DNA of 64,000 nt from Setophaga petechia (Eukaryota; Chordata; Aves; Passeriformes; Parulidae): positions 14,818,003 through 14,882,002 of the forward strand of contig JANCRA010000007.1 of assembly GCA_024362935.1 (NCBI GenBank), in the 5' to 3' direction. Of the stretch, positions 26,465-40,120 are shown one piece after another. The first letter of the stretch is position 1; every line of letters begins with the position of its first letter. A model generated the notes under the pieces. It did no database searches. It was not told the origin of the DNA and saw only the letters and a list, made by a program, of their open reading frames with translations. The translations under genes and the position numbers were made by a program.

Positions 26465-26546
26465 TAAAGAAAAAACAACAAAGCAAACAAACAAAAAACC
26501 CAAACAAACCCAAACCAAAAAACAAATAAGCAAAAAAAGAGAGAGG
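26465..26546. repeat. A/C-rich low-complexity tract
   Basis: About 80 nt of AAAC/CAAA/CCCAAA units grading into agagagag. It matches the other A/C tracts in the window in style. Confidence 0.85.
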
Positions 26547-26678
26547 GCACCACTGGATTCCTGAATGCCGCCACAGTGGGCATCAGTGACCCACGGCCAG
26601 CCCCTCCCTGTTTGCAGGGACCACATCAAAGCACCTTCACTGCCTCCTGGCCTTCTACAGAGCAGCTTCAGCCACTCC

Positions 26679-26696
26679 GGGGGGGGGGAAAAAAAA
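26679..26696. repeat. G10A8 homopolymer junction
   Basis: Ten consecutive G immediately followed by eight A. It may be length-polymorphic or an assembly weak point. Confidence 0.9.
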
Positions 26697-27031
26697 GCTA
26701 TGTAAAGGCTTGGACTTAAAACATTAAAAGAAATAAATTGAGAGGATTTTGTCTGGAAACCTTGTCTTACTGAAGGCTAAAATAAACTTAATTTTTGTCA
26801 AAATTAAAGCAAAAATTAAATCATCTTATTATGTAATTGGAACTAGGCCTCAGGCACTAGCAGTAAAGAAGGGATTAAGGCCTCCACCACCTGGGTTGTC
26901 ATTCTCATGGGCCCCATTACCACCCCCTTATTCGTTTTTATAGCCAACAGATTAAAATGCGAGCGTCGCAATCTTTGATCTTTCACTTGCTGACACAAAT
27001 CCTTTCAAGCTTCCAACGTTTTCTGCTGAGG

Positions 27032-27047
27032 TAATTAGTACTAATTA
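27032..27047. promoter_or_regulatory. 16-bp palindrome of paired TAATTA homeodomain sites (candidate)
   Basis: TAATTAGTACTAATTA equals its own reverse complement. It contains two TAATTA cores, the binding core of many homeodomain proteins, 10 bp apart start to start. It sits in a moderately complex, repeat-free stretch (26930-27300). The sequence is certain, but regulatory function is inference. Confidence 0.45.
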
Positions 27048-28120
27048 AAAGGTTTCCAACAGCCTTTGCTCTACTTTTTCCCTCCAAAGAAATTGCTTTT
27101 ACAAGTGCCTTCCATCTTTGAAATGTATGCATCGTTCACTTTCTTCTTTATCTGACTCCCAGAGATCAAGTAGATTAGTGACTCCATTATTCCCCAAGAC
27201 AAAGCCAAACAACAGGTTTTTACTATCTTCCTGACCTGTTGAGGTGCAGGGTTTATATTCAGAAACAAGTGCCTCTGCTTGTATTAAAAGACAGTCCAAT
27301 TATGCATTAACAGACACAATGCGGGGGTTTCTACATTTAAGAATGGACATCATTTAAAGATGTTGTATTTTCTCAGAAGAGAGAGAGGCAACCGTTCACT
27401 AATCAAACTGACAAGTTGTAGGACTAATAACTGGTCTTCCTTTGTTTTCTTTTCTTTTTGTGTGTTTGTGTATCAGGCAAGATGCAAACAATTTCTTTCT
27501 CTTCCCCCCCTTAGCCCATCCTTTCGTCTCCTTTCCACTTTCTCCTCAAATTATAATGATTTATACACATTTGTTGCTTTAAAAAAAAAAATCAAAAATT
27601 AAGTACCACCCTGAAAGATACTGAAAGCCCAGAAAGTCCTGTCTGAAGAAGTTTTGGTTAGTATAATTAAGTAATGTGTCCTGCTACAGGCAAACCGATG
27701 GCTGGAAATATAATTATGGACATTAAGCCACTTTTTTATAGTACATCTAAAGTACTAATGAAATGCCAGGACTAAAAAAATTAAAAGTTGCAGGGGAAAA
27801 AAAAAAAAAGGAACAATACTCGCATTGAGAAAGAGCTGTGTTTTGAATTTACAGGTTTTCAAATGATGCTTCAATCGACATGGGCTCTATATGGATCATT
27901 TTTCTTTATGAAAACCTGGAAGCTTTATGCCTGCTGTGATAAAAATAAATTACACTTCATGCAGCAAAAGTGCTATTCAAAAAAGAGGACAGTTCTCAGG
28001 CTCTTAAAGTTCTCACTTCCTATTGAAAATGACAGCAGCTCTCTCTCATGCTGTAGTATCTCTGGCACAATAGATCAGAAATCATACACAGAGCCACAAG
28101 ATGCTGTGTAACTTATCATT

Positions 28121-28202
28121 ACGCACGCGGGGGTCCATTCTCCTCTCGCGATGCGAGCACCGGGCTCCTGCTGGCACTAATGGGAGCTGCACGTGCGCGC
28201 AA
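28121..28202. promoter_or_regulatory. CpG micro-cluster (candidate promoter or enhancer core)
   Basis: Ten CpG dinucleotides fall between 28122 and 28199 in an otherwise CpG-poor AT-rich intron. Motifs within it are TCTCGCGA (28144-28151, resembling the ZBTB33/Kaiso-type TCTCGCGAGA), an imperfect inverted CTCGC-gat-GCGAG (28145-28157), and the E-box CACGTG (28190-28195) followed by GCGCGC. It is much shorter than a classical CpG island. Confidence 0.45.
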
Positions 28203-31200
28203 GGGCAGAAACACACCACACTGCATCCACTCTTCTAACCCCAGCTAAGTTAGCAAAGTTTTAAATAGCCAGAAAGAAAAGTCAATAAATTGCCTCCTAA
28301 TCAAGCTAGTCGTCCTACTTTATTTTCACAACTATCCTACTATAGTAGTAATTTCTTTTTGCGTAAATTTCCTCAAGAGGATTTAAAAGCGCCACAATCT
28401 CATCAGTTCGGCTATATTATGCCCCTGTGAAGTAAGTTTTATCTGACATATCTTGCCCAAGGTCATATGGAAATTATATGACAGGGCCAGGAATTGCACT
28501 TTTCAGTATCCTGGTAGTTCCCTGTTTTAACCAGCAGGCCATACTCCTCCTCTATGCATGCACAATAACCAACAGCTCTACTAGCAGGAGCATGGACTTG
28601 CCATTCAGTGATGAAAAGGTTTGGAATAGCCATTTGATTAGCCATTCCTCTGAAAAAAAGGGATTTTACAAACACAAACCTAAAAAAAATTTTATGGATT
28701 CAAAATGCTAAATAAAGAAAGCAAAAACCAAAACAATAGTCTGTAAATCACCTAAAGTAATAGCTTAAGTCTCTTTGCCTTGTTAGGACATGGCCACCAT
28801 TGCCTTAAAATTGCAGGCAATCCCTGCAAAACCAATACAAGTTTGGGGCATACCATACTTCAGCTCTCAGTACACACAAGAACAATAGATTGTGTGGAAA
28901 CCTCAGCTAAACATGGGCAACTGTGTAAGCCCTGTAAAAACATATTAACACTGTCTCTTCTAACAGAGCAGCCTTTAGAAACAGCACAGCTTTTTCTACA
29001 CTCAATATAGCATAGATGGGTAGAGGCTTTTAAGTTTACCAAATGTTAAATTGTCAAATTTCAATTAAATTTGCAATGAGGTTTTTATAAAAAATGGAAT
29101 TTGGGACCAGACCATGGAGAAAAAGAGAATCTAATTGAAAAAGTGAATATGTATGTGTGTTTCCATATCCAAGACCATCATTTAATCATTAAAGAGAACA
29201 TGATATTAATATAACGTGATAGAAGCAATCTGCCATATTCTCACCTATTACTAAAGTAGCATGTGACTTTAAGGCAAAATCAACATTAGCAACCCACTTT
29301 CTAAAGAGCCTTTGGGTCTGTCATCTTATAAAATTTGAACTGTATGAGGAAAGAAATTTTACTAAAAATCAAACACACAAAAACCCCAAACATTTTGCTG
29401 AGAAAAGGCAGCTACAGAGAAGAGATCTGTATGGAAAGGGAGTGCCTGACATGTAGAATCTATCAGCAAATATCTTTCATTTTATCAGAGCCACTCTCAT
29501 GGACAAAGCTGCACATTATCTCCACAATGTGCAAACAAATTAGGCTTACTTTGAAATTATAAGCTCCCAGTTTATTATGTTGTTTCTTTCATTTGACCTT
29601 TTCTTGTTTATTCCTGCTTTTGCAGGAATTCTAAAAATTGCTTTCAAATTCATCAGAGATTCTTTCTTTAAAATTAACAGCCAAAAGTATATCATGAACC
29701 AAAAATTTGAGACCAAACTTTAGGGGAAAAGAAATCCATAATAATGAAACTCACAATAAAATTACATGCTGGCAGCACAGTAGGCAAAGTTGACACACAT
29801 ATCATAGCAAAAGTATGAAAACGAGTGTCATGTTTAATGCTTCAGAGACTGCACAAATGAACCCATCTCAATATTTACTGAGGAGATGTAAAAGTAAAAT
29901 GAAAAAAATAGGGGTTTTTTTGGTGAGCAAAATTTGCTTGGCTACATTACAGGTTTTATATATCTTGGGATCTAAGCTGGTCCATGATTATCAGAACAGG
30001 AGATAAAAGGGACAAAAAGGGCAGGATCTTCCCTAGGTATTCGCTTGTGCCTCTTTCCAGACTGCACACAGTTGCTGTTGCCTTAGGGTTTCATTATTCA
30101 TCTGGTACAGGATGCAAGGACCATGAGCAGCTGGCCTTTTAACATGTAGGAGAAAGGGAGGGAAAGGCTTCCCATGCAAGGGACCAGTTTGGGGTACTTA
30201 TATTATACCTTTAATATTCATTGAGGTGGGGGGAGAGGGAGTCATATATTATATATACTATACCATCTTTTCCCTCCTTCTCCCCCAGCCCCAAAGGGTA
30301 AAAAAATGCATCAATAACCTTCAAATCTGCCCTGCTCTCTCAGCAGACTGGGCATGCATTGAAAAACCTGTAAAGAAACATTTCAATTTGAAGTTTCCAA
30401 GAGGTAATTATAAACAAGAGAAAGAGAAAAATATTTTTGAAATTATGAAAAATACCCTGACAGTGACTCCCTTAGACTCACATTTAGCCCTTGAAAAATA
30501 TTCTGCCAAAGGGTGCATTTTGACAGGGAAAAGATGAAGAGTGGAGAGAAGAGGCAGCAGTCTGTCATAATTGATGACACTGCAACGCAAGCTGAAGTCA
30601 AGACTGAATATTTACAAAATTCATTCAGGGTGAGATTTTTAAAAGGGGAAAAAAATCAACAGCAGACAAAGATGGACCCAACCTTTTGAAAACATAGTGG
30701 GACTACAAGAGACAGTGCAATACAGTCAACATAACTGCATCACACATGCAAAACAATTCAAGGGCCATTTTCATAATTCAGGATGATATGAGATTCAATA
30801 TAAAGAAATTTTTTTTCTGTAGGAATCTGTATGTCTTTGGATATATGTTTTTTTAAAATTAATTTTAGAATGACACTGCTGAGTTGAGTCCCTTTGGCCA
30901 TAGTAAGACTTCAATGTTAGAAATTTTCAGACCACCTATTTGCAATGTTACACTGTAATATAATTAAGCCAGTCAGAACCTACACAGCCACATTCTTATG
31001 TTCCTATTCTTTTACTGTTTGACCTCACCTCTCTTCCCTTCAGCTACACCCCGACTCTCATGCAATCCCATGGTTAAGCAGTTCAGGGATATGATCCAGT
31101 GAAAATTGAGCTGGGAGGGAAGGAAGGAAGTAGAAGAACTGCAGCCAGCTAAACTGCCCCAAGTTGTTACTGGGGACTAATGGATTGATAACATATTTTC

Positions 31201-32069
31201 TGTAGTCCTAGTCCAGCTGCCAGGGAGGAAGTTCTTTCCAAGCAAATTCAGCTGGCAGGTTGCCATCAGATTCAGAGCAGAAGACAGGTTCAAAACCAAT
31301 TGGAGACTACACTTGCCCAATTATTAGCAGTGAACTGTCCGAGGTCAGGGCAGAGGTACATCAGTAAAACAAAGCAATTCTGTTCCCTGTTCCACAGGGA
31401 TCCAAGAGCTCATCTTCAAGAGTTGTCAATCCAGCACTTTTCACCAGTGCTGACTTCACACTTCATTTAAACAAATATGACTAATCCCTCTCCCAAAGGA
31501 AATGCACTGACTGGATCTATCTTGCTACCAGCAATACCAGTCAGGATGCAGATGAATGGAGATAACAAGCCATCCCAATGTGAATCATCCAGCACTTATA
31601 AAATGAATAGGAATTTAATAAACTACAAAAGTAGACAAAGTTTGGACTAGCATTACACAAAAAAACATGCCATAAAGTACACTTCTTACGTAGAAAGCAT
31701 TACAATTCACAATTTAGCAATGCAGCTATTCTCTGTATTGGCTGTGCATTCTAACCTCATGACAAATTGAGAGTCTCATATATTTACATACAAGGGAAAA
31801 AGCTTGTTTAAATAAAATAAATCACTAAAAAGCTATTGAATCTAATCTTCCCATCACTAACAAACCTTCCTCCAGAATTCAATTTCCCATGTAACAAAAC
31901 TGTAGAATCTTTTTTTTCCAGAGATGGTAGGTCTAAACTGTCTGGTAAAAAAACACTTTGCATGTTCCTCCTACTCATTATTTTCAAAAGAAAAAGTGGG
32001 TACAAATACATAACAGTAAGGCATAGAAATGAACAAGAAACAGGTGCTTTTTAGTCCTGGGAGCCTTAC

Positions 32070-32088
32070 TTTTTTTTTTTTTTTTTTT
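32070..32088. repeat. T19 homopolymer
   Basis: Nineteen T on the plus strand, which would be a poly-A tail on the minus strand. I checked the adjoining sequence (32089-32260) for a processed retrocopy and recognise none. No polyadenylation signal or clear target-site duplication is visible. Confidence 0.9.
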
Positions 32089-32493
32089 GCCAAGGCTGTT
32101 CACAAGAAAGCCCAGTCACCCAGATCAGCTTTGTGTTTCTAATTCTTCCATTAATCCAGCCTACTCCAGAGCACCTACAAGTTTTAAGCAGACAGAGCCA
32201 CTGCAAAACATCTAGGCCATTAAATTGCTTAGAACTATTACAGTGCATCTCCAAAAAAGTATACAGGGATCCATCTCCTCCATTTCACTAAAAATAATCC
32301 TAAACAAATTCAAATACTGCTTCCTGACAGGAAAGGCATATTACCCTGAAAAGTGAAATTATATTTTCAGAATTTCCAAACACTTCTAAGTGAAAAAAGA
32401 AGAGTAAACTAGCCTTGAGCTGTAAGGTTATATTCCAAGTTTGGTAGGGAGAACAAGGTGAATGAAATTTTTTTCACTATTGGATGAAAAGGA

Positions 32494-32526
32494 TTCTCAT
32501 TCCTTTCTCATTCAAAGGAATGAGAA
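32494..32526. repeat. 13-bp perfect inverted repeat, 7-nt loop
   Basis: TTCTCATTCCTTT (32494-32506), loop CTCATTC, AAAGGAATGAGAA (32514-32526). It has the same 13/7/13 geometry as the repeats at 36719 and 46306. Confidence 0.92.
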
Positions 32527-35500
32527 CAGTCTGAATTAAAACTAAAGGAAGGGTAGTTTCTGCTAAGCATTTCATTTAAAGTTTATTTACAGGTAAGTCA
32601 GATATTATATGACTCCCCACACCCACGTTTCAAAATGGAACATATGTAAAAATAAATTGGGAATTTGTCATTATTATTTCAATTCTCTAGTTTCTTAGCA
32701 CCAATATTTTAATGATCATACTGTCTAATAAATTGGGTGGAGCATTATGAAACCTTTCATTATTTTCCTATTAATTTTGTCTCATTTTTATTGTTGTCCA
32801 AAATGCAAATTCACCTATATCCAAGACAGCATGCGTATTACTTAAAATAAATTTAAAAATAAGGTAATTTTCAACTTTTTATGCATAGCAGTGGTCTTAA
32901 AAATGACAGATGATGTGTCAGGTTTTTTAGATTTCACAGTTACGGACAAGAATTCTTAATTTGAAGAATAAGCACAAACAAGAATATATAGAAATGCCAA
33001 ATCCATAAAATAAATGCTGCAGTCAGTACTAAGATACACACAAATTCTATAATAAGAATCTTTGCATATTCTTTTCACTTAAGCTCTTTATGACAGACAT
33101 ATAATAAGAAAATACTGCAAAGGCACAATATTCATCTATAAATGTTGCAGTAACTATATTTGAGCTTGAAAAAGGAGCTAGTAAGATTTTCAGTCCAAGA
33201 ATAGAATTATTCTCAGAGTGAATCCAGTATGATTGCATGAGGTTAGCTTTTAGTTGCATGCACTACCATAAACTTGCTCTAGATCCTGAGTAATGGGAAT
33301 TTTGTACCATTTCAGTCATTTGAATTTTATTGTCAATTACTTTCAGTTCTAAAAGGATTTTCTTTAATCCATTATTCTTGATCGAGATAATGATTTTTCA
33401 GAATTCTAACACCTTAGGATCACACTATATTGACCACCTCAGAAAACAGAGTGCCAGGTGTTTTTTCATACACAGCTTTTTTGTATTCCACAACTAAACC
33501 ATAAACATTCCATAACTAAAGGCATTCACAGTGCCACACACAGATTAGACTTTTCTCACTAGTTCCAGGTAGAGCCTCCTCAGTGAATCACCAAGAGGGG
33601 CAGACATCACCCACTAGATTGCAGAAGAAATACTCATGTATTACACTTTCATATTATCCTTGAAAAAGAATAGTAGTAAAGCATACTTATTCAGTGTTTT
33701 AAAACAGCTTCAAATGATCTGATGCAACACACATTTTCTTCTAAAAAATCAAAAAGGATGAGATAATGCATTTCAAGGTCAATCGAAGCAAGGGTGCATC
33801 AGGAAAAAAAGTGTGTTTAAACCACAGCAGATTTAACAGCTTAACCAATAAAGCTACTCTAGCCTTCAGTCAATGGAAATCAAAACAATGATTTCAAACT
33901 ATTTTATTCAATCTGCAGGCAGGATTACTAGGTGATAAAGCTTTTTCCTTCTTTACTAAAGAAGTGAGTATTTCTCCTATTTTTAAGATTTCTTTTTAAG
34001 ATTAGCACTCTTTTCAGGACTACAGCCACAAGGACAAAGACATTCTTTTAAGTTTGTAGCTTTCTGTTCCTGTATTTATTACCTCAGAGCTCAAATATTG
34101 ACATGTATGCTCACTGGATGTCTGAAAATGCAAGGAATTTTATTAAATTTAGTAAAACTCATTTTTAAATCTCCATCAAGCCCCTCTGAGCACATAAATA
34201 GCACTTGTATTTTTCCTTCCTCAAATGATGCCATTTGCTAACATAAGCAGAACAAATGTGGGTGACCCAAAATACAATAAATAACTAATATAGATTCTTT
34301 ATGACCTTTGAGGCTTTTCCTTACTAATCTGAAAAGTACTTATGTGCAATTGTAAAAATCATGTTCATTAGAAATTTTCCTTTCTTTGCATCCTGTTCTT
34401 CCCGTCCATTCAATATACTGATTTTCTAAAGTCCAGGAATCCTTTAAAATAATATTTCAGGTTTAAATAGCAATTAGCATATTAAATATCAGTGTACAAG
34501 GGGAGTGTACAAAGCGATTCCATAGTAAATTAGTCTGAAAATTGTCCTAATTGTTATGCCAGATGACGTCCTCTACGTTTTGTCTTGGGAGAAAAAGATC
34601 TTTCTGTCTAAATGCCATTATGTGTCATCCTAGCTGAGCCTCCTGCCTAGCGGGGACATTGAAGTTTTACAGCAGGAGCCGCTTCTCAGGCTTTAAGAAC
34701 TACAGTAAATCTTCAAACAATTTATCCAAACAAAGCCCAGTGTGTGGAGAGAAAAATACACGGGAAGCAGATGAATAAGCAACATCAATTATGGGGGGGT
34801 TGACCTTTCTGCCCCACACCATGGCACAGATTTCACACCAAATCGCAGCAGATTGAAGTTGACATGCCTGGAGTGAAAACACTGGTCCTCACAATGTTGC
34901 AACTCTACATTCACAGAGCTGTAGTAAGGAGAGGAGGAAGAAAATGAAGAGAAGGGGAGGGGTGTGTGAATGAAAAATCACATATAATGGGCCTGGGTTT
35001 ATTTTACAGAGAACAAAATGGCTCAATTTGAGCACTTAGACTGTCAAAATTGGCTAGTGTGAGATACAAGAGGTTCATCCAAGGGGACACTTGAATCAGG
35101 TGCCTTCAGTGACAGAACCTAGAAGAAGGGATTGGGAGAATAAAGGCTGTTCTTAAAAACTTCTTAATGTTGTTAGAGATCATATTATTTCACCTGAAAA
35201 AAAATATTTACACATACACATAACAATTTTTGTACATAGTCTCAGCAGCCAAGATTTACCTTCAGTTAAAATGAAAGTGATAAGGTTTTTTTTACAGTAG
35301 TAAAAAATACTATCTCATGCAGCAGTATTTTGCCCCACCAAAAACCCAAATTAGCCTACAGTTATACTACATTTAGAAAGATTTCCATCCCATCCCAGGA
35401 AAATATTGTCTTTACTTCCAAGGAAACGCTAGACTAAGTAATGTGAACCTTGAAACCACCTCAATTAAAATTCAGGTTTGGGCCTTTAAAATAGTCAAGT

Positions 35501-36718
35501 TAAAGATTTCTTCTTCTAGATTGGCCGTAGACAGATGATTATTAAATATTTATAAGTCTTTGAAAAGGATTGAGTGCTTTTGCTTTGTTTATTGTGTGGA
35601 GCTCCTCCTCCCCCCCTCCTTTTCCCCACTCCTTCTTTGAGGGATCTATGAGTGATCATTTTATTTGAATGCTTCACCAGTTGGTTCATGCAAAGACAGA
35701 TCAGTCAACCCTATGCAGGCCATTTCACATCAATGGAATCTCTTAACACTGTTGCAATAGTAGCTTAAGGTTTAATATGCAATCAGATCAACAGCTTTTG
35801 TCTCATTCCACAGGACATTAATACACAAACTGCTACTATTTCATGATGATGGTAACTAAACACCACCAGTTCTGGTTCAGACGGAACAGATTAAAAATAG
35901 ATAAGCTCACAATAACATTTACATAACCTTAGATACTGTCATTAAAAAATTCTCAACCAATTAATCTACCAGCAAATTTTGCTGCTTAACTGTGAAGTCT
36001 AGGTTTAAAGATTAACATTTGTGATGTCAGACATCAGAAATGTAAACATGTGTTTCTTAATGCTGATAGGCTGCTGAATTCGATTTTTCAGCTTGGGCAC
36101 AAGTTTCACCACTGTCAAGAAGAAAAGCTACCACCTTTTCCCCTCGTATCACATCTGTAACACCCTTTCCAAAACTACTCAGACCTTAAACTTCATTCCA
36201 TCTGGATGAAAAAGAACTGTGAAGGAAATGTCACAGCATATGGAAATACCACACTATGCTTTCCCAGAAGTCTATGACTAATTTCAGAACCATCCAATGA
36301 AATCCCATACTACTGCAGGTTTTAGATTCTGTGCTGCTACTAGAAAAATCCATATTTTCCTCTTAAATTAACATCTTTCCTAAAATTACTCTCCTATTAT
36401 AAATATATCACACAGTACAATGAAGGGATTAATTGAGATCATAGTAGCACAACTGTGAGCTTTACACTCTAGAACAACACGACTACAGAGTAGAGACAGA
36501 CATTCCCATAAACTTTAACAGACTACCAAGCTGGCAATACACACCTCATGATTTCTAAATACAGCTATATTGAAAATTATTTGATTAGATTCCATAACAG
36601 CTGATCCCGAGAACTTCTCCAAAACTGCTGTTCAACCCTGCAAGCACAGGATGAAGGAATACTCTCCGGGTGAGACTGACCAAAGGGCTTCCCCACCAAA
36701 GGTGTCAGAGGTGATCTG

Positions 36719-36751
36719 GAAAGCACTGTAACTAAAATTTACAGTGCTTTC
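36719..36751. repeat. 13-bp perfect inverted repeat, 7-nt loop
   Basis: GAAAGCACTGTAA (36719-36731), loop CTAAAAT, TTACAGTGCTTTC (36739-36751). Every stem position pairs. Confidence 0.92.
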
Positions 36752-39700
36752 AGCTGCAGGAGAGACAAGTTTCAAACTCTGAGCACATAAACGAAGTTCA
36801 TATTGGTGTTCTGATCTGTAACTGGTTTTCTTTAGACCAACACAGCCGTTTCTTCATTAGGACTGCTTTTTGATTTTGGCTGTGGGCAGGTTTTTGGAGG
36901 GTAAAACCTATTTGAGGGAGAGGTTTCATTTTATTTATATCAGCTACTGAAACTATATTCTTTCTTCGCCTTTGAGCATAGTTAGGTTAAGAGTCTGATT
37001 GCTCTACTTGTTATGAGTGCTGGAAAGGAAGATTCCAGGTATTTCACAATGGGTCAGCATCCCTTTTTCTCCTCTCCTATCCATTCCACACATTGTGGTA
37101 ACAGGTCTGCTGGTTGGCTGATGTATTTAAACCACCCAAGTTTTCTGAAGTCTGCCATGGTGACAAGCATCTCAAAACACATTGGAACGCTTTAGCCCTT
37201 GCAACCATATTATGAACCAAGGAGCTTAAGTCTCAAATTGTAACTTATAGGCCACAGTCACCAGGTCAGCCTTCCACAATTACAATGTAAAGGGGACAAG
37301 ACTAATAATCAGAAAAGACAAATTAAGGCAGACACCCTGTGCGAGATCAATCCCTGTTAGCCAGCCATCCAGCCAGAGGCACATTTGACAGTAGCTCTTA
37401 GAAATCCTCTGGAAAAAGCTCTGATGAGTGTTCACTGGCAAAAATTAAACTCAGGGAAAACAATGAAGAAAGGAGGACCTGAGTACTCAATCAAACAATC
37501 AGAATTAGCTAATTCTCTTGTGAAGCCAATTGCCTAATCTACCTCTAATAAAAGCATAATATTTTAAGAGCAAACAATACTAGAATTCCTACACCTGTCA
37601 TACCCTTAAAAAAAGGTAAGAAAATTCTGGCATTCACAGCAGACAGAACTCAGAGCCAGCTAACAGGGTTTGGAAGTGAAAATTTCCAAAGCAGGAAAGC
37701 AGCTACCACAAACATATAAGAGTGCTCAAACCTTTGGACTCTAACATTGTCCTATGTTACTTGATCAGATACAACTGGAGAGTTGTGGTTAGTTTTTATT
37801 TCATTCAGAGTTTATGGCCTTTATCTTTCCCATTACACCAGACTGCTAGGAAAAATGAAAAGGTTCTGAATAGCCAGTATGAATCACTCCTCTCTATTAG
37901 TTCTGTAAATAAAATAGGGCCAAGTAGACTGTTTTTAATAGACAGTGCACCAGTATATTCATATAAATTCAAACACATGCACAGACAATGTACATACACA
38001 AGTACATGTTCGTTTGTACATGCATATAGTAATATTTGCCTTACACTGAGAAGCTACGTAGGTTTGACAAACCAGACTCTTTTAGTAACATCTATAGTCC
38101 TTTTTTTAAAAAGTTACTCGTTATTATACAGAACTAATACTTATGCAAGGCATAGTAGTAGAAACTGTCTTCATTTCTAAGATTTCACACATTCCCTAAT
38201 TAATTCAAGGGGACTTACAGTTTTAGATAACATTCTTCCTTTTATCACCTGCCATCTAGCAGTTGGTATAATGTCAACACTTACATTTTTTTTCCAACTG
38301 AAATCATTTTTAAAACATTTTTATCCTAAAATGTTCTCCTCGATTTTTCAAAAATTATCTTAAAGATAAGAGATTTCTTTCCATTTCAGTCCCACAACAA
38401 CGAGAATGTCAGCACAGCTTTTTTGACAGACAAATTATTGAATCAAAGAAAGAATATGCCATTAAGCCCACAGGTTAGGAAGTGTCAGGAATGGTTTAAA
38501 GAGATATCCCATTTATCTTCAAAACATGCACGGAATGTCACTAATGTGTGTTTATCATGTATAATCAGACAAAGAAAATATCGAAATAAAGTACTCCTGC
38601 ATACAATAGAAGTCTCCTTCCATCTCTCAAGATATCAGTGCTATTCAAATAGAATAATAATGATGAAACCTCCTTTCTTGAAAATGGAAATCAAGTGAAA
38701 TGTAGATAGAAATGATTTTTTTGTAGTTGATGTACGTTTCTAAAGTGCATTAACAGGAAATCCAGAACTTTTTAGGTCAATTATATTGTCAGTATTGTCA
38801 ATGCCACTGAAATGAATACCTAAGCAGTGCATATTCTTGCTGGAACAGGGTTAGAGAAGAAATCCTGTATTCAATTACTTGGAAAACAGGAGCTGCAGGC
38901 ACATTCTTAAATGCCTGCTTTGTTTCAATCTTATTTTTATTTTTATAAGTCAAAAGGCATCCAAGAAACATATAATTAGTTATGTTTTTAAAATCCACAG
39001 TATCCAATGATTTCCTTTAATTTTTAATTAATTTTTAATTTTTGTTTTTCTTCTGGCATGCATTTTTTAAAACCTATTTTTGTTAGCCAAGTGCATCACA
39101 AAACACTATGTCCCAGCTTTCATAATCAATTTTCCAAGACACAATGTGACAGGTCCACAGAGTTAACTAATACATAGGTTCAGTATAAGAACAGTAGGCA
39201 AGTGTTTTTTAAACATCTGAGAGGTATTTGAAATAAAAATGGCGATGACACATTGATGGGATAGGTTTTGCCAGGTGAGATGAATAAATGCATCAGGTGT
39301 ACCCTTTGGAACATGCTATTATTCTCATGAACAAAAATTTTAAGCAAAAGTATTCCTGCAGATTTCCAAGCTACAATCCCAGCAGGAGACAAAACAGGAA
39401 TCTGATGTTTCCATCATTCTTAATGCTGTATTTGTGAACAATTTTTGTTTCATGCAAAATGTTAAGAGGCCATGTAGAAGGCAAGGGTTTTATGAGTGTG
39501 TCAAAAAACAGAAGCAGTTGGTTATGCAAAACATCACAAACTGAAAAAAACCCAAACACTTGGCATCTTCCATATACAGAAAAAAAGAAAAAAGTCTTCT
39601 AAGAAATCCAAAAAGCAAGAGACCTTTCAAAAGATTGACAAAACTGTTGTGCCATCCTCCCACCTGTGTCTTATGGACTTTCTCTCAGCACATTTATTTA

Positions 39701-40070
39701 TTCCAGGAGCCCCATGCAGATCAGCAGCCTCACCCACTGCCCAGCAGTGTCTGCCACAACAGGGCCGTCTCTCTCGTCAGGGGCTCCGTGCCTTCTCCTG
39801 CAGCCCTGTGACCAACAAAGCCCTGACAAGAAGCACACTCTTCAGCTGTACAGCAGCATTTCTAGTCCCCCCTGACAAATGCCCCAATATCCAGATTTTC
39901 AGCTGTGATACAATTAGAAGTGCATGCAGGTCACAGCCGCTTACACGGTCTCGAGGTCTAGAGCCCTCTCTGTCACGTACAAATATCGCTCAAAGAACGG
40001 AAAGCCCTGAAGCAGAAAGGATGCTCCCCAAAAGATAAAGAGGAGATTTAGAGGGAAAGAAAGCCTGTCT

Positions 40071-40120
40071 AAAAGAGTAACAACAGAAAGAAAGAGCAAA
40101 AGAGTAACAACAGAAAGAGC
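40071..40120. repeat. tandem duplication, about 27-nt unit
   Basis: aaaagagtaacaacagaaag followed by aaagagc (40071-40097) is immediately repeated as aaaagagtaacaacagaaag plus agc (40098-40120). The second copy lacks one aaag unit. Confidence 0.93.

Larger units (their letters stand above)
24001..34000 (-). other. LRMDA: LRMDA upstream intron, segment 2
   Basis: Intronic. It contains a CR1 scrap (25567-25622), an A/C tract, a G10A8 homopolymer junction (26679-26696), the TAATTA palindrome (27032-27047), the CpG cluster (28121-28202), a T19 run and a 13-bp hairpin (32494-32526). Overlapping open frames on both strands at 24088-24435 and 24113-24409 translate to nothing I recognise. Confidence 0.75.

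Noticed and set aside
32070..32260. Possible processed retrocopy ending in the T19 run
   Set aside because: No recognisable gene sequence, no polyadenylation signal and no target-site duplication seen.
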